In this document: piece by piece, positions 25,839-38,200 of the stretch
Numbering within the stretch: position 1 is the first letter of the stretch
Layout of the letters: the number at the start of each line of letters is the position of its first letter
Assembly (NCBI RefSeq): GCF_043380555.1
Contig: NC_091751.1
Location: 51,447,830-51,511,829 of the forward strand
From: Nothobranchius furzeri
Lineage: Eukaryota; Chordata; Actinopteri; Cyprinodontiformes; Nothobranchiidae
Reading direction: 5' to 3'
Length of the DNA: 64,000 nucleotides
Position numbers and translations under genes: made by a program
Notes under the pieces: model-generated
What the model was told of the DNA's origin: nothing
What the model saw: only the letters and a program-made list of their open reading frames with translations
Database searches by the model: none

Positions 25839-26362
25839 TGTCATTTGGCTAAATCATAAAGCACTTGAGTAAAAATTTGTTTTAAAATAAGCTACATAAG
25901 CATTATTCACTGTTGGATTCAGAATCAGCATCAAGACTGATCACCGGGAGTCTTACCACACCATAAATAGACACTAATTAATCGGGAAAAGCAATTATGA
26001 TGAGATTTTGATGTTCAATATACATTTAAAAAGTTCCTTTTTCATCACCTAAGTAGGGAAATGTTTTCTATTTTCTTTAACTGTTGTGTTTTATATTTGA
26101 GAGTTGTAACGACTGCAGAGACCAGCAGATGTCAGCAAAGTATTGTGTAGTTTTAAAGAAGAATGCATGTCAAACAAAAACAAACAGGTTCCTTTTTTTA
26201 AATCGTAAGTTCACTTTTGTAGTTTTGGAGTAAAGATGTATTGTTTTATTTGATTGAACACAGCTTTAAAGATAATGACAGTGAGTCACTGCTCTTTGAG
26301 AACAAGTCTAAATTCAAATTATGAGCAACCAGGTTAGTTATATAATAAATTAAACAATTAGC

Positions 26363-26613
26363 CATTAAAGTGACAATGTGTTTTTTTTACCTTTAATCTC
26401 TGGTAAAATCCATAGAAATGTCGAAAATGAAAAAAATGTGTTGAAAAACAATTGGGACTGAAGTTCATGGGGCGCAGGTTATGCGTTCTGCTCCACAGAT
26501 AACATTTACCGTAATATTTTTTTTATTTTTATTAGTGACAGTCAGATTGTAAATCTATCCTGAAATGTAAACTGCCTCTAGTGCCAGGAAACTACACACT
26601 GCCACTTTAAACC
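26363..26613. mobile_element. Inverted-repeat element, family X (copy 2)
   Basis: The left end ATTAAAGTGACAATGTGT and the right end, as reverse complement TTAAAGTGGCAGTGTGTAGT, match the ends of 11735-12548. Both copies share an internal GAGCAGAA(A/C)GC stretch, inverted between them. The ~250-bp size is typical of a MITE. Confidence 0.5.
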
Positions 26614-26799
26614 ACCAGGACCTGTTGTACCTTTAGAGCACACCAACAACAACGGGACTGTTAGATAATGATTGTAATTACAGAACGCTGACCTGTGTCC
26701 CATTCACATGGCCTACAGCTTTAAAAACACCATTAGGATGATCTGCCAATCTGTTCAAACATTGTTGGGATTGTTTGTCCGCTTGACTCCACAGATGCC

Positions 26800-27190
26800 A
26801 AATTATTCGCAAACACTCGATAAGTATAGTATGTAGTTAGTATGAAACCTGTTACATTGCAGGAGTGCCCTGTACAATGAGTGGAAGGAGCCTAGAACAA
26901 GGGTATTGGAGTTACTTTTGAATGCACTTGTGGTGGTTTCAGTGGTCCGGGCATGGTTCTCCAACATCTCGTATTTCTGCTTTCTGCCACGAGGATTCAC
27001 CAAGGATACCCACAGATCCAGAACTTCCATTACATTGAAGCAGATTAATTACAGCAACAAAAAAACTGCACCAGGTATCAATACCACCATCAAAAACCTA
27101 AAACAGAGGCTACAATTCACACAGGCTTTCCAAAACTGGGAAAAGTTTCCTGGTCCGATGAGTCTCAATCCTTTAATTTAGGAATTGAAA
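26800..27190 (+). mobile_element. Tc1/mariner-like transposase remnant
   Basis: Plus strand 27144-27164 reads SWSDESQ, the box holding the second Asp of the Tc1 DDE triad. It is preceded by a degraded transposase stretch (QRLQFTQAFQNWEKF in another frame). Frames are broken and no inverted repeats were located. Confidence 0.45.
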
Positions 27191-27849
27191 AACATCATTT
27201 GATAATCTTTTCATTAAAAATTTTTCAGACATATAAGAGAATCACCAGACTAAGGCTTTCATCTCCAGAGCTTAAAGTGAAGCAAGCAGATAATGTCATG
27301 TTAGAAATGGAAAATCTAAAGCCCAACTACAAATGATGTGGCTTCCTGATGGGGGAGGAAATACCATGATAAATGTGTGTAAATGTTATGTTTTCTTTTT
27401 TCATCTCTTTCAAGACTCACTTTCTTGCTCTCTAATGTAAAATCCAAAATGGAGCAAACACCTTATGAAGGTCTTTTGTACGTTCTTGCTGTGTTCGTCT
27501 TTGAATTCCATTTTTGGTTCTTTTTTAAACACAGATAAGGTTTTTCTTTACCTTGCTGACGTTTCGTTTGCGGCTGCAAACATCTTCAGAGCTTATAAAG
27601 GCATTTTGAAGCTTAGTTTAATATTTCTATTAGGAAAAAAATACATACTATTGTAGAGTTTAAAATGTTTTGTAAGGGTTATTTTTAGGTGATTTCATGC
27701 CATTTGCTTTTTACTGTAAAATGTGATGTGAGATAGGTATGTGTCTCTGGATCTGAGTCATTGAGGTTGCAGGTGGAGAAGTCACATGTTTTATCCTGAG
27801 TCCATAAATGTCAATTTCTGATAACAGTAATACCAAAAGTGCGCGCGAG
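27191..27849. other. No gene seen
   Basis: No exon-like structure. The open frame at 27465-27656 has no recognised domain. Confidence 0.35.
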
Positions 27850-27866
27850 CACACACACACACACAC

Positions 27867-27961
<95 letters not shown>
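27850..27961 (+). repeat. (AC)n microsatellite
   Basis: About 112 bp of AC repeat with one GC step, preceded by GCGCGCGAGC. Confidence 0.96.
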
Positions 27962-27962
<1 letters not shown>

Positions 27963-28246
27963 CTGAAGTCCTGATCATAAATCTTGGAACTAAGAGTGAA
28001 CTGACATTTCATTTTGTTTTTCCTCTGTGGTCCAAAGTTTCGATCCCTACATTTACTTCCCTCACACGTAAACCACATAACTTTCACAAACTCTCAGAAA
28101 AATCACTGTCTGGGAGGATTTTTTTTCTGTTTTTTTTTTTTTTTTTATGAACAGAAAGTCATTTTTCCCCATAAATCTAGTCAGCAAGTGGCCCCAGTTT
28201 TCTGATGCACTCTGGTCAAAACTTAAAACTTGCACTCCAAGATGAG

Positions 28247-28247
<1 letters not shown>

Positions 28248-28342
<95 letters not shown>
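28248..28342 (+). repeat. (TG)n microsatellite
   Basis: 95 bp of pure TG repeat, opposite in phase to the AC tract 300 bp upstream. Confidence 0.96.
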
Positions 28343-28344
<2 letters not shown>

Positions 28345-28689
28345 CTCTGACTAGTTTTTGCAGGGCATTACATAGAATATAAGCCTCAACAAGAACAGCT
28401 GCATGCATGGAGACTCCTTTTAGTGTAAATCTGCACACTGACCATAGTTTTTCTTCCCACTTGTGAGGCCACTAGTTTCAGGTGAAGAGGAACAGGTATC
28501 AATTCCCTGTAAGTTACAGGATGAGTGTAGATTTCCAGTTAACGTGCCTCTTGGCTAGCGTTAGAACCACAGATTACCCCTCAGATAACAAATTGTCAAA
28601 CTGTTTGTGAGCAAAGAAATATTTAGCAGCACCATGATCACGTGTTTCAAACAAATTGAGCTTCTGAATTAGAGTGTCTTTTATGAATA

Positions 28690-28695
28690 TTTATT
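28690..28695 (-). terminator. irf4: Candidate polyadenylation signal of irf4
   Basis: AATAAA on the minus strand, about 600 nt past the irf4 stop at 29298. It is the first canonical hexamer I noticed downstream in the right orientation. Real 3' ends in this gene are unknown. Confidence 0.3.
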
Positions 28696-29297
28696 ACAAG
28701 ACTTGAAGGAGAACTATATAATATTTCGCATAAAAGAGTGACAGAATTGTGATGAGTTTGTAGAAAACTACAATGTGTGTTTTGCATGTCAAGTATTGTA
28801 GATTATAAAGTATGTGAACCATAGAATGAGCTGTTTCAAAATGGAAAATTGCTGATGGTCCAAGGTCCCACTTAACTCTGTGCAAGTGTTACGCTTTAAT
28901 TCTGGTGTCTGCAAATAAAAAAAGCATTCATTCATGCAGGTTTTTCTCATTGTAATATCAGCGTTTGTCTCAGGGGCCATTCTTCCTGTGCACCTGTTTT
29001 AGTACTTCCTGTCTGTGTGCCCTTCGCTCCCCTCATCTCCCCTGACCTCAAACCGCATCCTTCACTCTGTCACAATAATATTTGCAGAAGAAAAACAAAA
29101 CAAAACAAAAAAACATCTTACTCCACAGCCACAGAAACAAAAACTACAATGCATACCTGTAGGTGTGCCTGAGAAACTGACAGGGTCTTCCCCATTTCTA
29201 CCCCTCTGTGCAGCAATTTACAAACCTGAAGTTACAAGGCATTGTGGAAGGTCACAACTTGGAAGTCACAGTCATAATCTTCTGCTTGTGTTTGCTT

Positions 29298-32200
29298 TTA
29301 CTCCTGAATATGCTGTAGAGGTTTCTGAGAAGCATAGTCCATTGGTGGAGGGGTGTTTTGCTCCTGGACATGATCATAAGGCCGCAGGTAGTGACCAGTG
29401 TTCTGTTGGTAATAGTACACCAGCTTCTTAGCAAACACAGGCTCCACCTGAAACGAGAGTTGGAATTTATGCAATATGCACACTAAATTTAATGAGTTGA
29501 TGCGTTGATGCATTTTTTATTATATGTCTCCATAGTCATAAAAATATGGGAAATTTAATATTTAATAATGTAGATTACAGTAATTGTGGGCTGCACAGTG
29601 GTGCAGTGGCCAGTGCTGTTGCTTAGCAGCAAGAAGGCCCTGGGTTCAGATCTTGACCTGGGTCCTTTCTGCATGGAGTTTGCATGTATGAGCCCCCCCT
29701 CCACCCCAGCCCAAAGACACGACTGTCAGGTTGATTGGTCTCTCTATATTGTCCTTAGGTGTGTGTGCATGCATGGTTGTTTGTCGTGTGCAGCTGTGTT
29801 GCCCTGCAAAGGACTGGTGTTACAACCCCAACCAGGTCTAGGAAACCCTGGGAGGCTTAACACAAAAAGGTGGATAAAACAGACCAAGACCCAAACCAAT
29901 CACCCTTAATCAAACGTTTGTTATTAACAAACGGTGTCCCAGTGGGAGAGGAAACTAAAACAACCACCTGTAAGGAAATAAATCAAACTAATATGACTGC
30001 TAAGTTTCCTACTACCTGTCCCTAAACAAAACACCTTGCCTTATGGGAGGAAATCTCAGGATCTTACAAAATAAGAGCTGGACCGAGCACCAAAAGAAAG
30101 CGCCCCACCTGACTCCACTCACTAAAGAGAACTGGTGGGGGAGCTTTACAAAACAGCTCTGTAAATATATCCAGCCAACTCAAGTCACCACTGGTGCCTA
30201 CATTAAGCTAAAGTCCTTCTCTCTCTCTGCTTCCAGTATGTCTGCTCCCTTCTCCTCCTGAATGGGTAGACTTTATGCTGCAGCTGGGTGATTGCAGATG
30301 ATTTGCAGCAGAGATCTGAGGGAAGAGAGCTCATCCTGATGGTGCTGGCTGGAGGGAAAAGCCAGAGATCATAACAGCTGGCAACCTGTCCAGGGTGTAC
30401 CCTGCCTGTTTGCCCAGAGACTGCTGGAGATAGGCACCAGCCCCCTAAATGCAACACTGCATGGGCAAGCTGGCACAGATGATGGATGGATGGATTCATT
30501 GTTTGGCTCATTTCAGCTTTAGAAGAAGTTAAGAAATAAAGTTTTGTTCCTAAATATTTTAAATGGTAAATGGTCTGTGTTTACAGAACTGTGCAAACAT
30601 TTTAGGAAGGTGGGAAAATGCTTTGAACAAAGAATGCTTTCAGAAATATAAAAACAATTGTTTGACTTTATCAATTTAGAAAGGGCAAAGTGAATGACCC
30701 CAATCATGCAACCAAAGTCATTAAGAACTATCTTCAGCATAAAGAACAAGAGATGGTCTGGCCCCCACAGAGCCCTGATCTCAATGTCATGGAATGTTTC
30801 TGGGATCACATGAAGAGACAGAAGGGTGTGAGGAAGACTACACCCACATAAGCTCTGTGGTTAGTTCTCCAAGATGTTTGGAACAGCCTACCAGCCGATC
30901 TCTTTCAACATCTGTAGAAGAACTGGATGGCCTTGCACTAACATACCTGTCTGACACGCTAAAGCCCTATGCACCGACGCACTCGCTGACCCCTTCTTTC
31001 CACCGGAGCAGTCAGCGGCACGTTACTGCAGCAGCACGTCTTGCTCGCGTATGCTGCTGCTTGGCCCTTCCCACGAGACGCGAAGCAGCAGGGGAGCAGC
31101 TGTCACCGACGGAGCACTAAACACAACAACAAGCAGGAGAAAACTACAACATGGCTCCAAAAGGTTTGTTTTTTATGTTCTGTCCATTTTATAATCGCCA
31201 TACGGACCTGAAAAACAAAGGAGACAGCTAGCTAGATGATAACTTCTCACGGGGCCGCACAGTTAGTGACTTTTTTTTTTAAGTAAAGGAACCGGAAGGC
31301 AGTACGTTTCTTTATTCTGAAAATCTCGGGAAGCTTCGCTCCATTTCCGCGTCCGATTTCCTGTCTTTCCTTCCCCAAAAATGTCGAACTTGACCCGTTT
31401 CAGAGGCGTAGCGCGTAGGAAATAGAACCGGCGCGTAAAGGCCGCGACATGCTGCTTCACTGTTAAAAATCCAACTTGCAATTTGTTTGGAGGGTTTAAA
31501 GTTTTAAGTCAGTTGAATGTTTTAACTTGCAAAATGTTAAGTTAATACAGAAAAGCAAGCACCTAAAAAGTTGACTGAACTTAAAATTCTATTGCAACTG
31601 GTTGCTTTACTTTTTTAAGTTGACTGGACTTTTTTTTTCAGTGTTCTGAGACCTGGCCGACTCGCGCTGCTGACGGCTGCTGACGGCTCAGGTGGAAAGA
31701 AGGGGTGAAATCACCCGACTGCCTGTTGCTCTGCACCCTTTCAATGATCTATACAGTTAGGAGAGGAGCATGCCTTTGAGCATGCTGTGCCTGTTCTCTG
31801 GAATGCCTTGCCACAGTCAACATCCATTGCAGCTTTCAAGTCCTGATTGAATTCATGTTTTTATGACTTGGCTTTTAAGCCATGAATTGGTTCTTGTTAA
31901 ATAATGTTTTAAGTGTTCTTATTTGTATTTGATTAGGTTTCTTTGATTGTACACTAGCCACTTTGGTGGTTTGTTTGTTTTCATCTGTTGCTGCTTTATG
32001 CTTTGATGATTGTCTCTCCTTTTCCTGTACTATAGGTAAAGCACTTAAGTGCTTTGGAAATGTGCTTGATAAATGAAGTGGGATGGTAACTGATGCTGTT
32101 TTGAAGGCAAAGGGTGCTCACAGCAATTATTGATTTAATTTAGATTTATCTTTAGTTCATTAACTGCTTTTTGTTCCATCCATCCATCCATCCATCCATT

Positions 32201-34310
32201 TTCATCCGCTTATCCGGAGTCAGGTCGCGGGGGCAGTAGCCTAAGGCGAGAGGCCTAGACTTCCCTCCCCCCAGCAACTTGGGCCAGCTTCTCCAGCGGA
32301 ATCCCAAGGCGTTCCCTGGCCAGGTGAGAGACCGAGTCCCTCCATCGTGTCCCGGGTCTACCTTTAGGTCTCCTCCCGGTTGGACGTGCCCAGAAAACTT
32401 CACCAGGGAGGCGTCCAGGAGGCATCGTGACCAGATGCCTGAGCCACCTCAACTGGCTCCTCTCCATGTGGAGGAGCATCGGGTCTACTCCGAGCCCCTC
32501 CCGAATGACCGAGCTTCTCAACCTATCTCTAAGGGAGAGTCCAGCCACTCTTTAGAGAAAACTCATTTTGTTCGCTTGTATCCGCGATCTCGTTCTTTCG
32601 GTCACAACCCAAAGCTCGTGATCATAGGTGAGGGTAGGAACGTAGATCGACCGGTAAATCGAGAGCTTCACCTTCTGACTCAGCTCTCTCTTCACCACGA
32701 CAGACCGGTACAACGCCTGCATCACTGCAGATGCAGCACTAATCCGCCTATCAATCTCACGCTCCAGTTTTCCCTCACTCTTGAACAAGACCCCGAGATA
32801 CTTAAACTCCTCCACTTGGGGCAGGACCTCATCCCTGACCCAGAGAAGGCATTCTACCCTTTTCCGAATCAAGACCATGGTCTCAGATTTAGAGGAGCTG
32901 ATTCTTATTCCAGCTGCTTCACACTCGGCTGCGAACCGCTCCAGCGAAAGCTGAAAATCACGTTCTGATGAAGCCGACAGGACCACATCATCTGCAAAAA
33001 GCAGAAACCTGATCCTCAGGCCACCAAAACGGATGCCTTCCACACCTTGGCTGCGCCTAAAAATCCTGTCCATAAAGGTTATGAACAGAATTGGTGACAA
33101 AGGGCAGCCTTGGTGGAGTCCAACTCTCACTGGGAACGAGCCCGACTTACTGCCGTGCCACTTTTATGCTAAAATATCAAATATGCTCAAGTCATCATCA
33201 AGTCAACAGATGCAAGTCGATTCAAGCCAATTCAAGTCGCAAGTCATTGGCGTTCAAGTTCGAGTCAAGTTGTAAGTCTTTATAGGTTTTATCAAGTCAA
33301 GTCAGAAGTCATTAAAATAATGACTCAAGTCTGACTCGAGTCCAAGTCATGTGACTCGAGTCCACACCTTTGTTATTTGGTACCTTCTGTATTGTTTGAT
33401 GGTGTTACATGTGTTACTTTGTAGTGATAATATTATCAGAAGACCGCTTCCACAGTCTCATCACTTCCAGAAGGTGACTGTCCAGCCAACACCAGCTCAG
33501 ATGAGTAGTTTACATGCAGAGCATGTTGGTTTCAAACTGCATTATCTGGGTACTTCAGCACAATAAGCAACTAGTTTCCCTCCAGTCAGACTAATGCAAT
33601 TCCATACATTATTAAATGACTTAAATCAGCATGTAAATGCACTGACTGTGACTTAGATCTTTGTGGGCTTCTCTAATCCAAGCGTTTGCTCGTCTATTTT
33701 CTGTCAATAATACAGGAAGTAGGGGTAGAAGACTATTTTCACATTCAACCTGCATGTGAAACTCAGAGTTATTGATCATATTTCAAATATATCAAGTAAA
33801 AAATTGTTTCTAAGTGAACTTGATATTTTAAATCAGTGCAGTTATCGCAATTCGACTGACTTTGGGTGCAAATACAATACCAGTTGGAAAGAAATACAAA
33901 ATTATTGACATTGACAATTCTGTGTTAAAATCATTACAATCTGTGATATTTTTCAATTGTTCATCAACTTTCAAACTGTAATATTGGTGAAATATCACAA
34001 TAACTACTGACTTTTGAATGTGGGCAACAAAATCCCAGTTTGTAGACTTCAACCAGTCTGTTTTGACTCTGCTTAGAAAGAGATGTGGTCTACATTTAAA
34101 GTCTTAATACACCCCAAGAAGAAAAAAACACTTTTGGAGGGTACCTGTGCTGTGATCAGCTTACTCTGACGTTGTGGATCAGGATATTCATCTCCAAAAC
34201 ATAAAACCACCTGGTATCGAGGTGAACGACGACCATTATGAGCAAAATCTTGCAGGTCTAAGAGAAGAAGAACCAAAAAGAATAAGAGATACACATTGTA
34301 TATGTCACTG

Positions 34311-34349
<39 letters not shown>

Positions 34350-34376
34350 CGTGCGCGTGCGTGCGTGTGTGCGTGC

Positions 34377-34415
<39 letters not shown>

Positions 34416-35198
34416 CGCATGTGTGTGTGTGTAAACTACATAAATCATTTCACCCTGAACACTTTGAGATAAGTCAACAGCCATCTTTGATGGTGTGACA
34501 TTTTCCTGAATTATGGTGACTTTTTCTGGAAATTACTGATGAGAATGGTGGAAATTCAGAGTAAAAAAGCACAGAAAATACTATCTTGTCGCACAGTGTG
34601 GTAGACCACATGTGGGTGGGGACTCCACACACTTTTGGCCCCCCGCTAAAAAGATGAGTGCCTTCTCTTCTTGTGCTACCTAAATGCTGAGAAAGGGACT
34701 TACCCAGCTAATTCACCTGCAGCCCGTGTTTCATCATTATCCTCTTAACCATTGCAGCTCGTATCAGTGACTTCAGTCATTTACATCACGTTGATAGCTT
34801 AGGAACATATTGGGGCTATTTGGGTTTTTATTTCAATTAGTCACCATTCAGTTCTAAAATAGTTTTACCTAAAGTATAATTGCAACAACTTAAATATACA
34901 AATGACACGAGTTGTTGTTGTTGTTTAAAGGCGTAGTCCTGAAATGTATTGTCAGTAGCTATATTGTAAAAAAGCAGAAGGCAACAAAAAAGAAGACATC
35001 TAAAACTAACAGCATGAGTAAATTGTAGTTTAGGATACTGGATTTTTATTCATTGTCTTAGTCTTTCTCAAGTGCTTTTTTCATGTATGTGTATGATGAC
35101 TATGTTAATTGTGCACATATAAGCACGACTTGATGAAAATCAAAGCGACAACTATGAAATTTCAAATTTAAAAGACATCTTCTGGCAATTAGATCAAA

Positions 35199-35269
<71 letters not shown>

Positions 35270-38200
35270 TGCGTGCGTGTGTGTGTGTGTGTGATTCATT
35301 TCCATTTCTTTGGCTGAATCTGTGAGAAAAGCCAAACTAGTGACTAGCCATGAACTGGTGTCTGTATATTTTCTGTAGCGTGCTGAAAAAGTAAAAAAAA
35401 ACTGGATGAGAGGACAACAAAAACAACAGATTAGCAGAATCATTTCTAAACTGGTTGCTTTTGGGAAATAGGAACAGTTAAAGCAAAGACCTAACACAGG
35501 AACTGAGAAATCCATCAGCTGATCCATCAGCTGTAGCTTAACCGTATTTTACTTCTTACCAACAAGAAATTGATGGATGTCGAAGAGTTTGCATGCTTGA
35601 TCCTTCTCCAGCTTGTTGGGTTTATCCATAAATGGAGCCAGAGGTCCTTCCCAGTACACTCGACTCTGGCACAGGCGCTTAGCATACAGGCCATCAGCCG
35701 TCATCCAGACGAGCACGCCTTTCTCCAGTATGTTAGGAAGCATGTCAGCACCTTGTCTTTGAGACTCGGGGTAAGGGGATGGAAAAAGGACAACTTCTGC
35801 ACCACTGTGAATCTTGTCATCTTGACATGGAGAAGAAGAGGATGAGGAGGATGGAGAAGAAGCAGAAGAAGAGGTGATTTGGCAACCTTCTGGGCTGGTG
35901 ATGGTAACTTCTTTCACCAGAGAGTCTCTGTAGTATAGGGACACATGCAGGCTGAAATCTGCAAAAAGATTCAAAGGAAAATGCATGAAATTAAAATGTA
36001 GCGTGACTCAGCTTGGAGGTGTTTGAACCAAAAATGATATGTTAATTTTATTTAGCAGATTATTTTATACAGAGTGACTTACAAATTACCTAGCATGCAT
36101 GTGTTTTAGCTTGTGGGAGAAAACCCTTGTATGCCTGGTGAAAACATGCAACCTTCAGATAGGCTGCAGCTAGGATTTAAACCCGCAACCTTCTTGCTGC
36201 GTAGCAGCAATGCAGCCCTCACCCAAAATCACACACATAGCATGCAACTTTCATGTTTTTTATTTTATTTGGTGTTCAATATTTTTGTTTCAAGCATAAT
36301 CTTTACTCTATTTTATTCTTTCATCATGTGATTGAAACAATAAATAAATAAATAAATAGAAATAAACTACTCAATACCACTAAACTCTGGGTTTCAAAAT
36401 ATGGAAGTAAAAACTGTATGAGGTGTTAGTAGTTTCATATCAATAACTGAATAAAAAAATAAAATTTTGTAAAAATAGACATCAAATCAACCATTATGAA
36501 TTTATGGGGTGCAGGTTTCAGTTCGTACCTGTTATGGCATTATTGTGATCCACTGCATACGTGGATGGTTGAGAGTCAGAAAGGTAGGTGTGGAATGAGA
36601 GCTGGAAGCCTAAATCCAAAAATGAACAGATAAAAGCGTTGTTTTGTTCACTGAATGTGAAATGACAGAAATCTGAGAAACTTGTGCAAAATGTGTGCAG
36701 AATTAAGGAAGCTCATAATGCATATGAACAAAATCAAAGATAAAAGTTATGCACATTGCTAAGGAAAGAAAATATTTGCTAAATAAAAGTTGTAAAAGGA
36801 AGAAACTGCAAATGAATTTTACATTTAATTTGCACTTTGCATAAAAAATTACTTCTTCAACTTATTTTCTATTCTTGTGTGAAAGGATATTTCCTGATAG
36901 ACTTAATAAAAGCGCAAGCAGCTGATTGAATCCCAGTGTTATTGCATGCACATTTTGATTATAATTCTTGAGTTTCTTAACAGATCTAATGTCTCCTCTG
37001 AGGATAAATGGCTGTGTATTACCGTTTTCTGTGTGAGAGCCGGGCCAAACCCGGCTGATGGACGACTGGTAGTGGCACTGGCCGTACTGCAGGTCGGCAA
37101 GCTGGCCATGATAAGCATTAGAAAGAGATTGTTGCTCTGGTGGTGTGTGATAATCCCTCCAGTCCCTCCTCTCCTGAGAGACAACAAAGCCTGGAACCTA
37201 AAGCAGCAAAATGAGGACAGTTACTCAAAAAGCACAACTTTAATCACACTTTAAAATGATGACCAATTGCTTCAAAATCAGTTAACCTGGTTGTGCAGTG
37301 ATGTGTATGAAGGAATATATCCAAGGCCATGGGGTTGCATCTCATCCATACGACTTATTTTCATTCCTATAAATATTCAGAGGCACACACATCATCCATG
37401 ATGTTTCAGCTTTATTTTTGTAAACAACCACAAAGATTTATGGCTTTATTGTATTTAACAGATGAATAGCTTTTCATTTGGTGCAAAAACAAGTAGCGAA
37501 TTTAAATATTCAAGTTTATTTGAGCAGGCCGAAACTGTTCCTGCTGTTGTTGTTTGATGTTGATTTGCAAAGCAAGTGCAACAGACTGCATTGTGCAGCT
37601 GATTTTTGTTTTTGTAAAGCCAAAACTGCTCTTCTGTGACAATAACTGCTGTACGATGGCAGAGACTTGGTTTTGCAAGGCTGAGTTTGTCTTCTGTTGT
37701 GTTGTGTGCACCCTGTGCTTAGTAACTGAAGCCCTCTAAAAAAAGCACTACGACCTTTTTGGTTCATGCTTTTGCTTCCTGCTTCCTGCCTTATAAGAAT
37801 CAGCAGCAGTGGTGCAAATGTGTTTGAAAAAACAAAGATCACCAATAGTCGCAGTAACTTGCTGCATGATATGAAGCTCTGCACGTTTAGGTGAATGGAT
37901 GCAGCTGCAAGGATTTAGTGTATGCAGTCAAAACCCAGATGTGGTTATTTTGCACCACATGTGGATTTAAATCTTTCCAGCAAAGTACGACGTTAAAAAC
38001 TCACCTTTTTTGGTTCCCTCTTGGATGATTCTGTAAACTTTGTACGGTTCTGAGATGTCCAGTTGGCTTCGCTCCACTATTTCATCAAAGTCGTTGCTTT
38101 TATTGAGAGCACAGCGTAGTCTGGTTTTCCACGTGGGGGGGTCTGGCTTATCGACACCTTCTTTGAATTTTCCCTTAAACATCGCCCATGCCTGAGACAA

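Noticed and set aside
27530..27600. CTTGCTGACGTTTCGTTTGCGGC stretch, split here as CTTGCTGACGTTTCG and TTTGCGGC, thought to be a Penelope-like trace
   Set aside because: Too short and no coding motif nearby.
32279..32968. 229-codon plus-strand open frame
   Set aside because: Antisense of the RTE coding region at 32174-33150, whose minus-strand motifs are unmistakable.
36939..37254. Open frames overlapping irf4 exon 5 in other frames
   Set aside because: The exon is explained in the IRF4 frame (ERRDWRDY...), with phase-compatible borders.
37502..37884. Two minus-strand Gln-rich open frames in an irf4 intron
   Set aside because: No splice borders in phase with irf4 and no IRF4-like residues.
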